Positions 18,757-28,899 of a stretch of 64,000 nucleotides of DNA are shown here, in pieces. The stretch covers positions 1-64,000 of the forward strand of contig RXJQ01000012.1 of NCBI GenBank assembly GCA_003963115.1, read 5' to 3'. A program made the position numbers and the translations under genes. The stretch's first letter is position 1. Every line of letters begins with the position of its first letter. The notes under the pieces are model-generated. The model worked only from the letters and a program-made list of their open reading frames with translations, searched no databases and had not been told where the DNA came from. The DNA comes from Burkholderiales bacterium. Its GTDB lineage: Bacteria > Pseudomonadota > Gammaproteobacteria > Burkholderiales > Burkholderiaceae_C.

Positions 18757-18843
18757 TCCCGCGCCAGTTCATGGCCCCGGCCAAGCCAGGTGCACCAAAA
18801 GACGGTACGCTCATCCATTTGACGCTGCCTTGGAGCCCTGCCC

Positions 18844-20697
18844 GTGCTGAGCCGGTTTGAACGCCTGATCGACCCCTACCCCGATACGCCGCCCACGGTG
18901 CCCCCCAAGGGCATCCTGGCCTTCATCTGGGCCAATACACTGGGGCAGCGCCGCTTCATCCTGGGCATGACCACGCTCACAGCGGCCATCGGTGCCTTCG
19001 AGGCCTTGCTGTTCAACATGCTGGGCAGCATCGTCGACTGGCTGAGCAAGGTCCCACCCGCAGAGCTGTGGACGCAGTCGCACCACAAGCTCCTGCTGCT
19101 CGGTGCCATCCTGCTGGCCAGCCCCCTGGCCGTGCTGCTGCAGACCATGCTCAAGCACCAGGCGCTGGCGGGCAACTTCCCGATGAAGATGCGCTGGAAC
19201 TTCCACCGCCTGATGCTGAGCCAGAGCATGGGCTTTTATCAGGACGAGTTCGCCGGGCGCGTCGCCACCAAGGTCATGCAGACGGCCATTGCCGTGCGCG
19301 ACACCTGCTTCATCGTGGCCGACATCCTGGTCTTCGTGGCCATCTACTTCGCCACCATGACGGCCGTGGTCGGCAGCTTTGATGCCTGGTTGATCACGCC
19401 CTTCATCGGCTGGCTGCTGCTCTACAGCATCTCGATCAGCTACTTCGTGCCACGCCTGAGCCGCAAGGCCAAGGAACAGGCTGATGCACGCTCGACCATG
19501 ACCGGTCGCATCACCGATGCCTACACCAACATCGCTACGGTCAAGCTGTTCTCGCACACCAACCGCGAGGCCGGCTATGCACAGTCAGCGATGAAAGACT
19601 TCATGAAGACGGTGTATGGTCAGTTCCGCCTGGTCAGCGGCTTCGAGGTGATCAACCACACGCTGAGCATGCTGCTGATCCTGTCGACCTCGGGCCTGGC
19701 CTTGTGGCTGTGGAGCCAAGGCCAGGTGGGCATCGGCGCGGTGGCGGCGTCCACGGCCATGGCGCTGCGCCTCAACGGCATCTCGCACTGGATGATGTGG
19801 GAGATGGCCATGCTGTTCGAACACGTGGGCACCATCCAAGATGGCATCAACACCCTGACACGCCCGCACAAGGTGGTCGATGACCCGCAGGCCCGGCCGC
19901 TGAAAGTGCAGCACGGCGACATCCGCCTGCAGAACGTGCACTTCGCCTATGGAGGCGAGCGCGCCGTCATCGACCAGTTGAACATCCACATCAAGCCTGG
20001 CGAAAAGATCGGCCTCGTGGGGCGCTCGGGCGCGGGCAAGTCCACCATCGTCAACCTGCTGCTGCGCTTCTACGATCTGGAGAGCGGCCAGATCCTCATC
20101 GACGGGCAGGACATCAGCCGCGTCACCCAAGACAGCCTGCGCGCACAGATCGGCATGGTCACCCAAGACACCTCACTGCTGCACCGCTCGGTGCGCGACA
20201 ACATCCTGTACGGGCGGCCCGATGCCTCTGATGAGGACATGGTCCGCGCCGCCACCAAGGCCGAGGCGCACGAGTTCATCAAAGGCCTGAGCGACCCCAA
20301 GGGCCGCACCGGCTACGACGCCCATGTCGGCGAGCGTGGCGTGAAGCTCTCGGGCGGCCAACGCCAGCGCATCGCCATCGCCCGCGTGATGCTGAAAGAC
20401 GCCCCCATCCTGCTGCTCGATGAGGCCACCAGCGCACTCGACTCCGAAGTCGAAGCAGCGATCCAGGCCAGCCTCTACCGATTGATGGAAGGCAAGACCG
20501 TGGTGGCCATCGCACACCGGCTGTCGACCATCGCGGCCATGGACCGGCTCATCGTGCTCGACCATGGCCGCATCGTGGAAGAAGGTGACCACGCCTCATT
20601 GCTGACCAAGGGTGGCCTGTACGCACGCCTGTGGGCCCACCAGAGCGGCGGCTTCCTCGGTGAAGAAGCCGACGACGACGATCAGGCCGTGGCCTGA
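18844..20697 (+). CDS. ABC exporter, fused permease-ATPase
   Basis: This half-transporter (617 residues) would work as a homodimer in the inner membrane. About residues 35-330 hold six predicted membrane helices. The ATPase domain has Walker A (GRSGAGKST) near 392, Q-loop MVTQDTSLL, signature LSGGQRQRIAIAR near 500 and Walker B (ILLLDEATSALD) near 520. The N-terminus (PPKGILAFIWANTLGQRR) matches the uncharacterised exporter group similar to MsbA or MdlB rather than a specific lipid or drug pump. It begins with GTG. A MarR gene precedes it. Confidence 0.9.
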   Translation: MLSRFERLIDPYPDTPPTVPPKGILAFIWANTLGQRRFILGMTTLTAAIGAFEALLFNMLGSIVDWLSKVPPAELWTQSHHKLLLLGAILLASPLAVLLQTMLKHQALAGNFPMKMRWNFHRLMLSQSMGFYQDEFAGRVATKVMQTAIAVRDTCFIVADILVFVAIYFATMTAVVGSFDAWLITPFIGWLLLYSISISYFVPRLSRKAKEQADARSTMTGRITDAYTNIATVKLFSHTNREAGYAQSAMKDFMKTVYGQFRLVSGFEVINHTLSMLLILSTSGLALWLWSQGQVGIGAVAASTAMALRLNGISHWMMWEMAMLFEHVGTIQDGINTLTRPHKVVDDPQARPLKVQHGDIRLQNVHFAYGGERAVIDQLNIHIKPGEKIGLVGRSGAGKSTIVNLLLRFYDLESGQILIDGQDISRVTQDSLRAQIGMVTQDTSLLHRSVRDNILYGRPDASDEDMVRAATKAEAHEFIKGLSDPKGRTGYDAHVGERGVKLSGGQRQRIAIARVMLKDAPILLLDEATSALDSEVEAAIQASLYRLMEGKTVVAIAHRLSTIAAMDRLIVLDHGRIVEEGDHASLLTKGGLYARLWAHQSGGFLGEEADDDDQAVA

Positions 20698-21725
20698 CGC
20701 GAAGGCAGCGTGACGCCCTCGGCCTGAGCCAGCGTCACCAGCGCCTCTTCCATCAAGGCCCTGGCATGCCCGGCCACACGGTAAAGATAAGCATGCAGGG
20801 CCACGTCGGCCGGCTCGCGGCTTTCGCAATCGGCGCTGTAGGACTCGAACTGCCCCAGCAAGGTCACCAGGTGCGCCAGATGCTGCGGGCATTCACACGC
20901 GATGCGCGGCATGGCCATGATCAGGTCCGCCAACGATGCCGCATTGAAGCGCGGTACGGGCGCCGGGTCCGGTACAGCGCGCAAGCCGCGCGCCACGCTG
21001 CGCCATCCGCGCACCGCGTCCATCATGGCCTGCGTCAAAATGGCGGCAGGCACCGGAGAGCGATGCAGGATGGCCCCACGCGCATGCAGCGCCCCCGTCA
21101 CCTGGCTGTTGGCAAAACCATAGACCACGATGATCTGGCGGGCGCCGACTGCGCGCTGCAAACGCACCAGCCAGTCCACGGTCTCCATGTGCAAGGCCGG
21201 CAGGTCGGCCAGCACGATGTCGGCGTGCACGCCGCGCAAGGACAACTCGGACGCAGGCTGACCATCCACCACCTTGATGATCTCGACGCCCTCCACTTCC
21301 TGAAGCGGGTTCGACCAACGCACATCGGCATCCTTGCCCACCAGCAGCACGGGGATCCGTGCCTCGATCGCGGAAGCATCGCCGGTATGGGCTCGGGGTG
21401 CAAGCGCGTCCTTGCCACCTTTGAGCATGCTGTCGGTCTGGTCGGCCTCGTTCACCAGGTCCTGCAGGCTGGCCGTGTCCATGCGTGCCAGCATGCCGAT
21501 GCCATGTCCCCGATTGACCAGTTGTTTGATCAGCACCAGCCGGCGCACATCCTGGCTGGAATACAGACGCTGCCCCGAAGGCGATTGCGAGGGCCCCACG
21601 ACCTGATAACGTCGCTCCCACACACGCAAGGTCGCCACGGGGATGTTCACCATGCGTGCGGCCGCGCTGCTGCGGTAACGAGGGGTGATCGCATCTTCGG
21701 CATAAGATCTGGGCTCTTCGGACAT
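20682..21725 (-). CDS. MerR-family regulator with receiver-like C-terminal domain
   Basis: This has 347 residues from the ATG at 21725, which is preceded by GAGGTG. An N-terminal MerR winged helix spans about residues 12-85 (ARMVNIPVATLRVWERRYQVVGPSQS, then RLYSSQDVRRLVLIKQLVNRGHGIGML). The centre (ADIVLADLPALHMETVDWLVRLQRAVGARQIIVVYGFANSQVTGALHARGA) has the alternating strand-helix pattern of a receiver or Rossmann-like domain. It shows no cobalamin-binding His motif of the CarH/LitR kind. The C-terminus (CPQHLAHLVTLLGQFESYSADC) is helical. It is divergent from the HiPIP gene. It overlaps the end of the ABC exporter by 16 bases. Confidence 0.85.
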   Translation of the reverse strand: MSEEPRSYAEDAITPRYRSSAAARMVNIPVATLRVWERRYQVVGPSQSPSGQRLYSSQDVRRLVLIKQLVNRGHGIGMLARMDTASLQDLVNEADQTDSMLKGGKDALAPRAHTGDASAIEARIPVLLVGKDADVRWSNPLQEVEGVEIIKVVDGQPASELSLRGVHADIVLADLPALHMETVDWLVRLQRAVGARQIIVVYGFANSQVTGALHARGAILHRSPVPAAILTQAMMDAVRGWRSVARGLRAVPDPAPVPRFNAASLADLIMAMPRIACECPQHLAHLVTLLGQFESYSADCESREPADVALHAYLYRVAGHARALMEEALVTLAQAEGVTLPSRQATA

Positions 21726-21863
21726 ACTGCACCTCGGATCTTGATTGAACTCAAATTGAAACCGTTTTGTGCATTGTGCTGACCTGACCAAGCCACGGGT
21801 AGGTCGAAAATGAGTCAAAGTGGATTCAAACTCACCCCCAACCCCACTCACTGGAGAAAACAC

Positions 21864-22175
21864 ATGACCAGCCGTCGCCAATTCATGATGACCATCGTGC
21901 CCGCGTGCGCCGCCTTGTCGGCCCTGGGCGCCGCCCACGCCGCCGACGCCCCGAAGGTGGACGAGAAAGACCCGGCCGCCGTGGGCCTGGGCTACAAGGC
22001 CGACGCCACCAAGGTGGACGCCAAGAACTACCCCACCTACAAGGCGGGCAATGTGTGCGGCGGTTGCCAGTTCTTCCAGGGCAAGGCGGGTGACGCCTGG
22101 GGCCCCTGCCCGCTACTGGGCGGCAAGCAGGTCAGCGCCAAGGGCTGGTGCTCGGCCTGGGCCAAGAAGGCTTGA
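21864..22175 (+). CDS. high-potential iron-sulfur protein (HiPIP)
   Basis: This is a periplasmic [4Fe-4S] electron carrier (103 residues). Four cysteines bind the cluster in the HiPIP spacing CGGCQFF...GPCPLL...GWCSAW. The N-terminus (MTSRRQFMM) is a Tat signal ending at AHA, as expected for a protein exported with its cofactor. GGAG lies 8 bases before the ATG. HiPIPs deliver electrons to reaction centres or terminal oxidases; no photosynthesis genes are in the window. It diverges from the MerR gene. Confidence 0.93.
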   Translation: MTSRRQFMMTIVPACAALSALGAAHAADAPKVDEKDPAAVGLGYKADATKVDAKNYPTYKAGNVCGGCQFFQGKAGDAWGPCPLLGGKQVSAKGWCSAWAKKA

Positions 22176-22193
22176 GGTCTGGTCTGGTCTGGG

Positions 22194-24428
22194 TCAGACC
22201 ACCGCTTCGCTGACCTGGGCCTGCGCGGTTTGCTGCAGGTTCTGGGTCAGCCAGGCTTCAAAGGTCTCGGCCGGCATGGGCTTGGCAAACCAGTAGCCTT
22301 GCCCTTCCTCGCAGCCCAGCGCCCGCAACTGCTGCCCCATCGCTGCGGTTTCGACCCCTTCGGCGATGGTGGCCATGCTCAGGCTGCCTGCGATCTGGAT
22401 GATGGCCTTGACGATCGCCACATCCTCGGCGTGGCGCTCCAGATCCCGCACGAAACTCTGGTCGATCTTGAGTTTGTCGACCGAGAAGCGCTTGAGGTAG
22501 GACAGGCTGGAATAGCCCGTTCCGAAATCGTCGATCGCCAGCTTCACACCCAGCGCCTTCAAGCCCTTGAGCCGCGCCTGCACCCCTTCCGGATCGTTGA
22601 CCAGCACCGACTCGGTCAACTCCAGCTCCAGGTGCGATGCGGGCAGCCCCGAGGTCTGGAGTGCGCGCTGCACCACGTGCTCCACCTGCCCGCGCTTGAA
22701 CTGCAAGGCTGACAGGTTCACCGCGACCGTCAGCGGTGGGTAGCCCTTGTCCAGCCACACCCTGGCCTGACGGCAGGCCTCCTCGATCACCCAGTCGCCA
22801 ATCGGCACGATCAGGCCGCTGTCTTCCGCCACGGGGATGAAACGCCCTGGCGGCACCAGGCCCCATTCCGGATGCTGCCAGCGGATCAGCGCCTCGACAC
22901 CGAAGACGCGCCCCGTGCTCAGGTCCACCTGAGGCTGGTAGTACAGCACGAACTGGCGCTGGTCCAGCGCGCGGCGAAGACCATTGCGCATGGTCAGCCG
23001 CTCCACCGACTCCGCGTTCATGCGGTCATCGAAGAAGCGATAGGTGTTGCGCCCTTCCTCCTTGGCCCGGTACATGGCCGTATCGGCCCGCTGCAGCAGG
23101 GTATCGAAGTCCTCGCCATCATGCGGTGCCATGGCAACGCCCATCGACGCCGAAATCGAGAGTTCATGCCCATTGATGTGCAAGGGCTTGGCCAGCTCCT
23201 CAATGAGCTTGGTGATCACCGGCGTGGCGGTCTCGACATCCGGCAAGTCCTTGAGGATCATGAGGAACTCGTCGCCGCCCTGGCGACAGACCGTGTCCGT
23301 CTGGCGCAGGTTGTGCGTGAGCAGGTCCGCCACCACACGCAACAGCTGGTCACCCGTCTTGTGCCCCAGCGAGTCATTGACGGTCTTGAAATGATCCAGG
23401 TCCAACATGACCAGGGCGACCAGCCGGTCATGGCGCTTGGCATCGGCGAGCGCCTGCGACAGGCGGTCCCGTGCGAGGGTCCTGTTGGGCAACTTGGTCA
23501 GCACATCGTGATAAGCCAGGAACTCAAGCTGCTGCTCGGCCTCCTTGCGCTCTTCCATTTCCACGCTCAAACGGCGGTAGGAGTCCCTGACACTGGGCAC
23601 GAACACCGAACGGTAGATGAAGAAATAGGCCGCCACCTTGTAGAGGTGCCCCAGCAGGATGAAGACATCGTGGTCGCTGCCATACAGCGTCAGGCTGGCC
23701 TCCGACAGGATGGTGATCAGGGCGCCTGTGCACAGGTCATTCGTGCTGAACTCCACCTGCTCATCACGCCTGTACATGAAGCCATACGCCACCGCCGCCG
23801 TCAGTGCGATCACGCCGTACTCGGCCAGCACCTTGAAGGCCGTCAGCCCATGCCCTTCGATGAAGGTCCGTGGCCAGACGCCCGGCATGAAGAGCTCCAC
23901 GCCATAGCAAAGGACGACCCACGAAAGCGCCAAGGCCAGCAGCGCATGGCGATGCCAGGCCGCCTGCAAAGGCCGTATCGGCCTGAAGGCCGCCACGAGC
24001 ATGGTCAGGGCTGCGGTGTAGCGCGCCATGAGCCAGAACTCAATGGCCTTTTCCGGGCCAGAAGGCGTCACCAGGTCGGGCATGCCCCGAAACGACATGG
24101 CGTGTCCAAAGTCCAGCAGCCCCACCGCCAGGAAGCCGCACCCCATGATGAGGACATTGCCGGACTGCTTGGGATTGCGGGCGTGCCAGGCCACCGAGAA
24201 CACCAGCAAGGTGGCCACGATGCCCGCGAACTCGGTGACCGTGTGCAGCGAAACAGTGAGGAAATAGGCCTTCACCGGCCAGGTGAAATAGCCTGCCCAC
24301 ACCCACAGGACGATGAGGATCGCCGCCAAGCAAATGACCAGCTTGGTGTTCAAGGAGGGCTGCTCGCCCTCGGTGCGGGCACCCCCCGACAGTGACGCCG
24401 GCGGCACACCGGCTACGGGTATGGACAT
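22194..24428 (-). CDS. membrane GGDEF-EAL protein with MASE-type sensor
   Basis: This is a cyclic-di-GMP turnover protein (744 residues from the ATG at 24428). About residues 30-270 contain eight or so membrane helices, resembling a MASE3-type sensor. The GGDEF domain (about 310-470) has an intact GGDEF site and an RxxD I-site (RQTD) five residues before it. The EAL domain (about 490-735) has EALIRWQHPEWG, NLSALQFKRG, ELTESVLV, DDFGTGYSSL and KIDQSFV. Both halves look catalytically competent, so net activity cannot be predicted. It is convergent with the HiPIP gene, with GGTCTG repeats in the 18-base gap. Confidence 0.92.
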   Translation of the reverse strand: MSIPVAGVPPASLSGGARTEGEQPSLNTKLVICLAAILIVLWVWAGYFTWPVKAYFLTVSLHTVTEFAGIVATLLVFSVAWHARNPKQSGNVLIMGCGFLAVGLLDFGHAMSFRGMPDLVTPSGPEKAIEFWLMARYTAALTMLVAAFRPIRPLQAAWHRHALLALALSWVVLCYGVELFMPGVWPRTFIEGHGLTAFKVLAEYGVIALTAAVAYGFMYRRDEQVEFSTNDLCTGALITILSEASLTLYGSDHDVFILLGHLYKVAAYFFIYRSVFVPSVRDSYRRLSVEMEERKEAEQQLEFLAYHDVLTKLPNRTLARDRLSQALADAKRHDRLVALVMLDLDHFKTVNDSLGHKTGDQLLRVVADLLTHNLRQTDTVCRQGGDEFLMILKDLPDVETATPVITKLIEELAKPLHINGHELSISASMGVAMAPHDGEDFDTLLQRADTAMYRAKEEGRNTYRFFDDRMNAESVERLTMRNGLRRALDQRQFVLYYQPQVDLSTGRVFGVEALIRWQHPEWGLVPPGRFIPVAEDSGLIVPIGDWVIEEACRQARVWLDKGYPPLTVAVNLSALQFKRGQVEHVVQRALQTSGLPASHLELELTESVLVNDPEGVQARLKGLKALGVKLAIDDFGTGYSSLSYLKRFSVDKLKIDQSFVRDLERHAEDVAIVKAIIQIAGSLSMATIAEGVETAAMGQQLRALGCEEGQGYWFAKPMPAETFEAWLTQNLQQTAQAQVSEAVV

Positions 24429-24751
24429 ATTCCTGGCCTCTGGCGGGATGCAGATGAACGCCCAGCGGACATCATTCCATCTCGCGAGGTAAAGCGGGTT
24501 CGACCAGAGCCTTATCGGCGTGTCAGGTTCACGTTTTGAGTGCGTCAGATCAAATTTGTGGGGGTTGGTGCAGATACACGTGTCAGTGCCGGCACAAAGA
24601 ACGTGAACTGCGACACGAACCACACATGTGCGCGCAACACGGCCTATCGAGACTGGCTGCCCGGGATGGGGTTAAGGGACCTGCCACCTGCACACAGGAG
24701 GCCTGATCGTCCACGCCTGAACCCCAACACACCTCATCACACCCTGAAAGA

Positions 24752-25019
24752 GACCACGTCAATTCGCGTCGCCGCATCCTGCTGCGCCAAGGTGACGCAG
24801 CAGGCGCCCACGTCATGGCCAGTCCCTGGAGCTGGGGCGCGCTGGGCAACACCTCCGTGCCGGAAGTGACCGAAGGCCCCTACTTCGTTGACGAACCGCT
24901 CAACCGCTCCGACATCCGCGTCGACCCCATCGATGGCGGCACGCAGGCCGGCCTGCTGATACTGCTGTCCGTGGCGGTCTCGTCATTGGACACGAGCACA
25001 GGCCAGACCAACCGCCCAG
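24752..25019 (+). pseudogene. truncated intradiol ring-cleavage dioxygenase fragment
   Basis: About 85 codons match only the N-terminal part of catechol/protocatechuate-type intradiol dioxygenases. There is a twin-arginine-like NSRRRILLRQGD, then VTEGPYFVDEPLNRSDIRVDP followed by GGTQAGLLILLSVAV. In intact members this is followed by a core with the Tyr/His iron ligands, which is absent. Homology stops near 25010, where the convergent Tim44-domain gene ends. There is no in-frame ATG before the internal one at 24815. I take it for a deletion remnant. The rest of the 24429-25033 interval shows no other gene. Confidence 0.6.
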
Positions 25020-25033
25020 CTTTAAGGCGGGGC

Positions 25034-25999
25034 TCAGGCGTCCAGCGGGGTGATGCCGGCGATCGCCCAATCGCGGCTGCCGTCCAGCGGCTTGACCAGG
25101 TGCCACAGCTCCTGGAAGGGCTGGGCACCGGCATTCGCTTCTTCGCGGATCAGACCATGGAAGCGCACGGTGGCCACCCATTGCTGCGCCTCCTGCACGG
25201 CCTCGACCAGCTCGGCATCGAGCTGCATGACATCGGTCTGGTTGGGCGTCTGGCCGCGCTCCTGGATGTCCAGGCGCAAGGAAGCGAAGAGCTCCGGCGT
25301 CGTGAACTTGCGCAGGTCCTCGATGTTGGCCGCGTCATTGGCCGCCTGCAGGCGGATGAAGATCATCTTGGCAACGCGGGTGAAGCCCTCGGCGTCGAAG
25401 CCGGCAGGCACGGCGGCCGGCATGCCACCGGTGACGCCGCCCGTCGCACCACCCACAGCCGAGTTCACGGGTTCAGGCTGCAGGCTTTGACGCTGCATGG
25501 GGGCCTGGCTTGTCGACGGCGTCCGCGCGTCATACGGCGCCCCCGCACCGGCCAGTTGCGGCCCGCCAACCGGGTTGCCGCCCTTGAGGCGACGCATCAG
25601 CCAGCCGATCACCATGAAGGCCACGACGCCCAGCAACAGCATGGTCATCATGTTGCCGAAGGCCTCGCCCATGCCGAAATGGCTCATCAGGGCCGCAATG
25701 CCCAGGCCGGCGGCGATGCCGGCAATGGGCCCCAGCCAGGAACGCTTGCCCGGCTGGGCGGCCGGCGCCTGCTGGTTCGCATAAGCCGGCTGACCAGGCT
25801 GCGCCGACTGGTTGGGCGCGGCAGGAGTTTGAGGCGTCGGGTTGGGCGTGGCCGAGGGCTGCCGAGCTGGCATCTGCCGCTGCATGCCCGATGCACGGCC
25901 GCCCCCCAGACGCTTGGCCTCGGCATCCATGGGCGCAGACACCATGCCCACGCCAGCCAAAGCCACCACCATCGCCACCAGACCTGTTTGCCACTTCAT
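25034..25999 (-). CDS. Tim44-domain membrane protein
   Basis: This has 321 residues from the ATG at 25999 (MKWQTGLVAMVVALAGVGMVSAP, a signal peptide). A long Pro/Ala/Gln-rich linker spans about 35-95. It is followed by glycine-rich LGPIAGIAAGLGIAALMSHFGMG and a second membrane helix (MTMLLLGVVAFMVIGWLM). The C-terminal 150 residues (FDAEGFTRVAKMIFIRLQAANDAANIEDLRKFTTPELFASL) are a Tim44-like domain. Bacterial members are envelope proteins of unknown function. The downstream dioxygenase stump is convergent. Confidence 0.85.
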   Translation of the reverse strand: MKWQTGLVAMVVALAGVGMVSAPMDAEAKRLGGGRASGMQRQMPARQPSATPNPTPQTPAAPNQSAQPGQPAYANQQAPAAQPGKRSWLGPIAGIAAGLGIAALMSHFGMGEAFGNMMTMLLLGVVAFMVIGWLMRRLKGGNPVGGPQLAGAGAPYDARTPSTSQAPMQRQSLQPEPVNSAVGGATGGVTGGMPAAVPAGFDAEGFTRVAKMIFIRLQAANDAANIEDLRKFTTPELFASLRLDIQERGQTPNQTDVMQLDAELVEAVQEAQQWVATVRFHGLIREEANAGAQPFQELWHLVKPLDGSRDWAIAGITPLDA

Positions 26000-26258
26000 G
26001 AAAACATCAGCCTCACCCACACGGGGTCGTTGAAATCACGCGCATTGTGCGCGCGAAGCCGGCCAAAGCCCACTACCCGCATGGATTGGCGGGTCCTTGA
26101 CAAGCGCACTGTGTCTGGGTACGTACACGCCGCTGGGCACAGCCGCCTCAATATCCCTGATTCAAATGAGGCCTCTGATTCACGCCTTCAGGCGACAATG
26201 GAGGGTTGTCCTTTTGACTCTCTCATGCTTTGCCTGGCGCGCCTCAGGCGCCCGAACC

Positions 26259-28757
26259 ATGTCCGCCCAGACCACCGCGTCCCCCTCCACCGATCCCGTC
26301 ACCACGCCGGTGATCGCCATGCCCAAACCGCCCAAGCCCCTTAACGGCTATCGGCCGTATTGGGCCAAGCGCTTTGGCCGTGCCAAGTTCCTGCCAATGA
26401 GCCGTGAGGAGATGAACGAGCTCGGCTGGGACAGCTGCGACATCGTCATCGTCACTGGCGACGCCTATGTAGACCACCCCAGCTTCGGCATGGCCGTGAT
26501 CGGCCGCGTGCTGGAAGCCCAGGGCTTTCGCGTCGGCATCATCGCGCAACCCGACTGGCAAAGTGCCGACCCGTTCAAGGCGCTGGGCAAGCCCAATCTG
26601 TTCTACGGCGTGGCGGCCGGCAACATGGACTCGATGATCAACCGCTACACGGCTGATCGCAAGATCCGCAGCGACGACGCCTACACGCCCGGCGGTGTGG
26701 CCGGCAAGCGCCCTGATCGCGCCTCGCTGGTCTATGCCCAGCGCTGCAAGGAAGCCTACCCGGACGTGCCCATCATCATGGGCGGCATCGAGGCCTCGCT
26801 GCGCCGCATCGCCCATTACGACTACTGGCAGGACAAGGTGCGCCGCTCCATCGTGATGGACGCCAAGGCCGACCTTCTGCTGTATGGCAATGCCGAGCGC
26901 GCCATCGTGGAGGTGGCGCACCGCCTGGCTGCACGCGAACCCATCGAGCAGATCACCGATGTGCGTGGCACCGCCTTCCTGCGCCGTACCAATGACCCGA
27001 CGGCCGCAGGCTGGTTCGAGCTGGACTCCACCGATGTCGACATACCCGGCCGCATCGACCAGCACATCAACCCCTACATGACCATGGCCCAGCAGGCCGA
27101 GGCCCAGGGCGAGACCTGCGCACGCGAAGAAGAAGGCGCGTTCGACCCGCTCAAGAACAGCGGCAAGGTGAGCGTCGGTGGCCAGTCGGACCTGTCGGGT
27201 GGCGCCAAGCCCATCAAGCTCGTGGCCAACCCGGCCCTGGCAGCCAAGCCCGTGCGCACCGGCAAGATTGCCCTGCCCCCGCGTGAGCGCACCGTGATCC
27301 GCCTGCCCTCGTACGAGCAGGTCAAGAGCGACCCCGTGCTCTACGCCCATGCCAACCGCGTGCTGCACCTGGAGACCAATCCCGGCAACGCGCGCGCGCT
27401 CGTGCAGGCCCACGCCCACCGCGACGTGTGGATCAACCCGCCACCCATCCCTTTGAGCATGGCGGAGATGGACTACGTCTTCGGCCTGGAATACGAGCGC
27501 AGCCCGCACCCCGCCTATGCCGACGAGCACGGCAGCCACGACGGCGCCACCAAGATCCCCGCGTGGGAGATGATCCGCTTCAGCGTGAACATCATGCGCG
27601 GCTGCTTTGGCGGTTGCACTTTCTGCTCCATCACCGAGCACGAAGGCCGTATCATCCAGAGCCGCAGCGAAGACTCGGTCATCCACGAAATCGAAGAGAT
27701 CCGCGACAAGGTCAAGGGCTTTACTGGGGTCATCTCCGACCTGGGCGGCCCCACCGCCAACATGTACCGCATCGGCTGCCGATCACCCGAGATCGAGGCC
27801 GCCTGCCGCAAGCCCTCGTGCGTCTACCCGGGCATCTGCCCCAACCTCAACACGCACCACGGCCCGCTGATCAAGATGTACCGTCGTGCGCGCGAACTGC
27901 GCGGCGTCAAGAGGATCCTGATCGGCTCCGGGCTGCGCTATGACCTCGCCATCAAGTCGCCCGAGTACATCAAGGAACTGGTGACACACCACGTGGGCGG
28001 CTACCTCAAGATCGCGCCCGAGCATACCGAAGGCGGCCCGCTTTCGAAGATGATGAAGCCGGGCATCGGCACCTATGACAAGTTCAAGCAGCTGTTCGAG
28101 CAGTACAGCCTGGAAGCCGGCAAGAAGCAGTACCTCATCCCCTACTTCATCGCCGCCCACCCCGGCACCAGCGACGAAGACATGATGAACCTGGCCGTCT
28201 GGCTCAAGCGCAATGGCTTCAAGGCTGACCAGGTGCAGACCTTCTACCCCAGCCCCATGGCCACCGCCACGGCGATGTACCACTCGGGCCGCAACCCGCT
28301 CAAGGGCATCAGCCGCATCGAAGGCAAGAACGAGAAGGTCGACATCGTCAAGGGCGAGAAGCGCCGCCGCCTGCACAAGGCCTTCCTGCGCTACCACGAC
28401 CCCAACAACTGGCCGCTGCTGCGCGAAGCGCTCAAGGCCATGGGCCGTGCCGACCTGATCGGCAATGGCCAGCACCACCTCATCCCCTTCTACCAGCCGC
28501 AGACCGATGGCAGCTACCAGAGCGCGCGTCGCAAGAACTCGACCGGCGTGGGCAGCAAGGCCTCGGTGGTGACGAGCGGGCGGGCCAGCCGGGGTAGCGG
28601 CACTGAACAGGCAGCCGACCCGCGCAACCTGCCAAAAGTCCAGCCGCGCAAGGGCCTGATGCTGACCCAGCACACCGGTCTGCCGCCGCGTGCGCAAGGG
28701 GCACAAGGGGCAAAAGGGGCCGGCCCAGGCAGCAAAGCCCGGAAAAAGGCGCGCTGA
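26259..28757 (+). CDS. ygiQ: YgiQ-family radical SAM protein
   Basis: This has 832 residues from the ATG at 26259. A B12-binding-like N-terminal region ([37 protein letters not shown]) precedes the radical SAM core. Its [4Fe-4S] motif is CFGGCTFC (CX3CX2C) near residue 450, within [23 protein letters not shown]. The C-terminal block [15 protein letters not shown] ([21 protein letters not shown]) and a basic tail (GSKARKKAR) match the UPF0313 family. The reaction is unknown. A conserved core begins at [20 protein letters not shown], so the first 17 residues may not be translated. Confidence 0.92.
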   Translation: MSAQTTASPSTDPVTTPVIAMPKPPKPLNGYRPYWAKRFGRAKFLPMSREEMNELGWDSCDIVIVTGDAYVDHPSFGMAVIGRVLEAQGFRVGIIAQPDWQSADPFKALGKPNLFYGVAAGNMDSMINRYTADRKIRSDDAYTPGGVAGKRPDRASLVYAQRCKEAYPDVPIIMGGIEASLRRIAHYDYWQDKVRRSIVMDAKADLLLYGNAERAIVEVAHRLAAREPIEQITDVRGTAFLRRTNDPTAAGWFELDSTDVDIPGRIDQHINPYMTMAQQAEAQGETCAREEEGAFDPLKNSGKVSVGGQSDLSGGAKPIKLVANPALAAKPVRTGKIALPPRERTVIRLPSYEQVKSDPVLYAHANRVLHLETNPGNARALVQAHAHRDVWINPPPIPLSMAEMDYVFGLEYERSPHPAYADEHGSHDGATKIPAWEMIRFSVNIMRGCFGGCTFCSITEHEGRIIQSRSEDSVIHEIEEIRDKVKGFTGVISDLGGPTANMYRIGCRSPEIEAACRKPSCVYPGICPNLNTHHGPLIKMYRRARELRGVKRILIGSGLRYDLAIKSPEYIKELVTHHVGGYLKIAPEHTEGGPLSKMMKPGIGTYDKFKQLFEQYSLEAGKKQYLIPYFIAAHPGTSDEDMMNLAVWLKRNGFKADQVQTFYPSPMATATAMYHSGRNPLKGISRIEGKNEKVDIVKGEKRRRLHKAFLRYHDPNNWPLLREALKAMGRADLIGNGQHHLIPFYQPQTDGSYQSARRKNSTGVGSKASVVTSGRASRGSGTEQAADPRNLPKVQPRKGLMLTQHTGLPPRAQGAQGAKGAGPGSKARKKAR

Positions 28758-28899
28758 GCCTGACACTGAGCCTGACAAATACGCCCACGACCCACAAATC
28801 ACTCCAGTTTCGTGATGAATGGCCGATAAGCCGGTGGTGACCGGGACGCCTATCGCTGCGCGCGACTACCCGGTTGATCGAATCACTGGAGTAGTACCG

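Noticed and set aside
22176-22193. GGTCTG triple repeat as a functional repeat
   Set aside because: Too short; probably a slippage tract between convergent genes.
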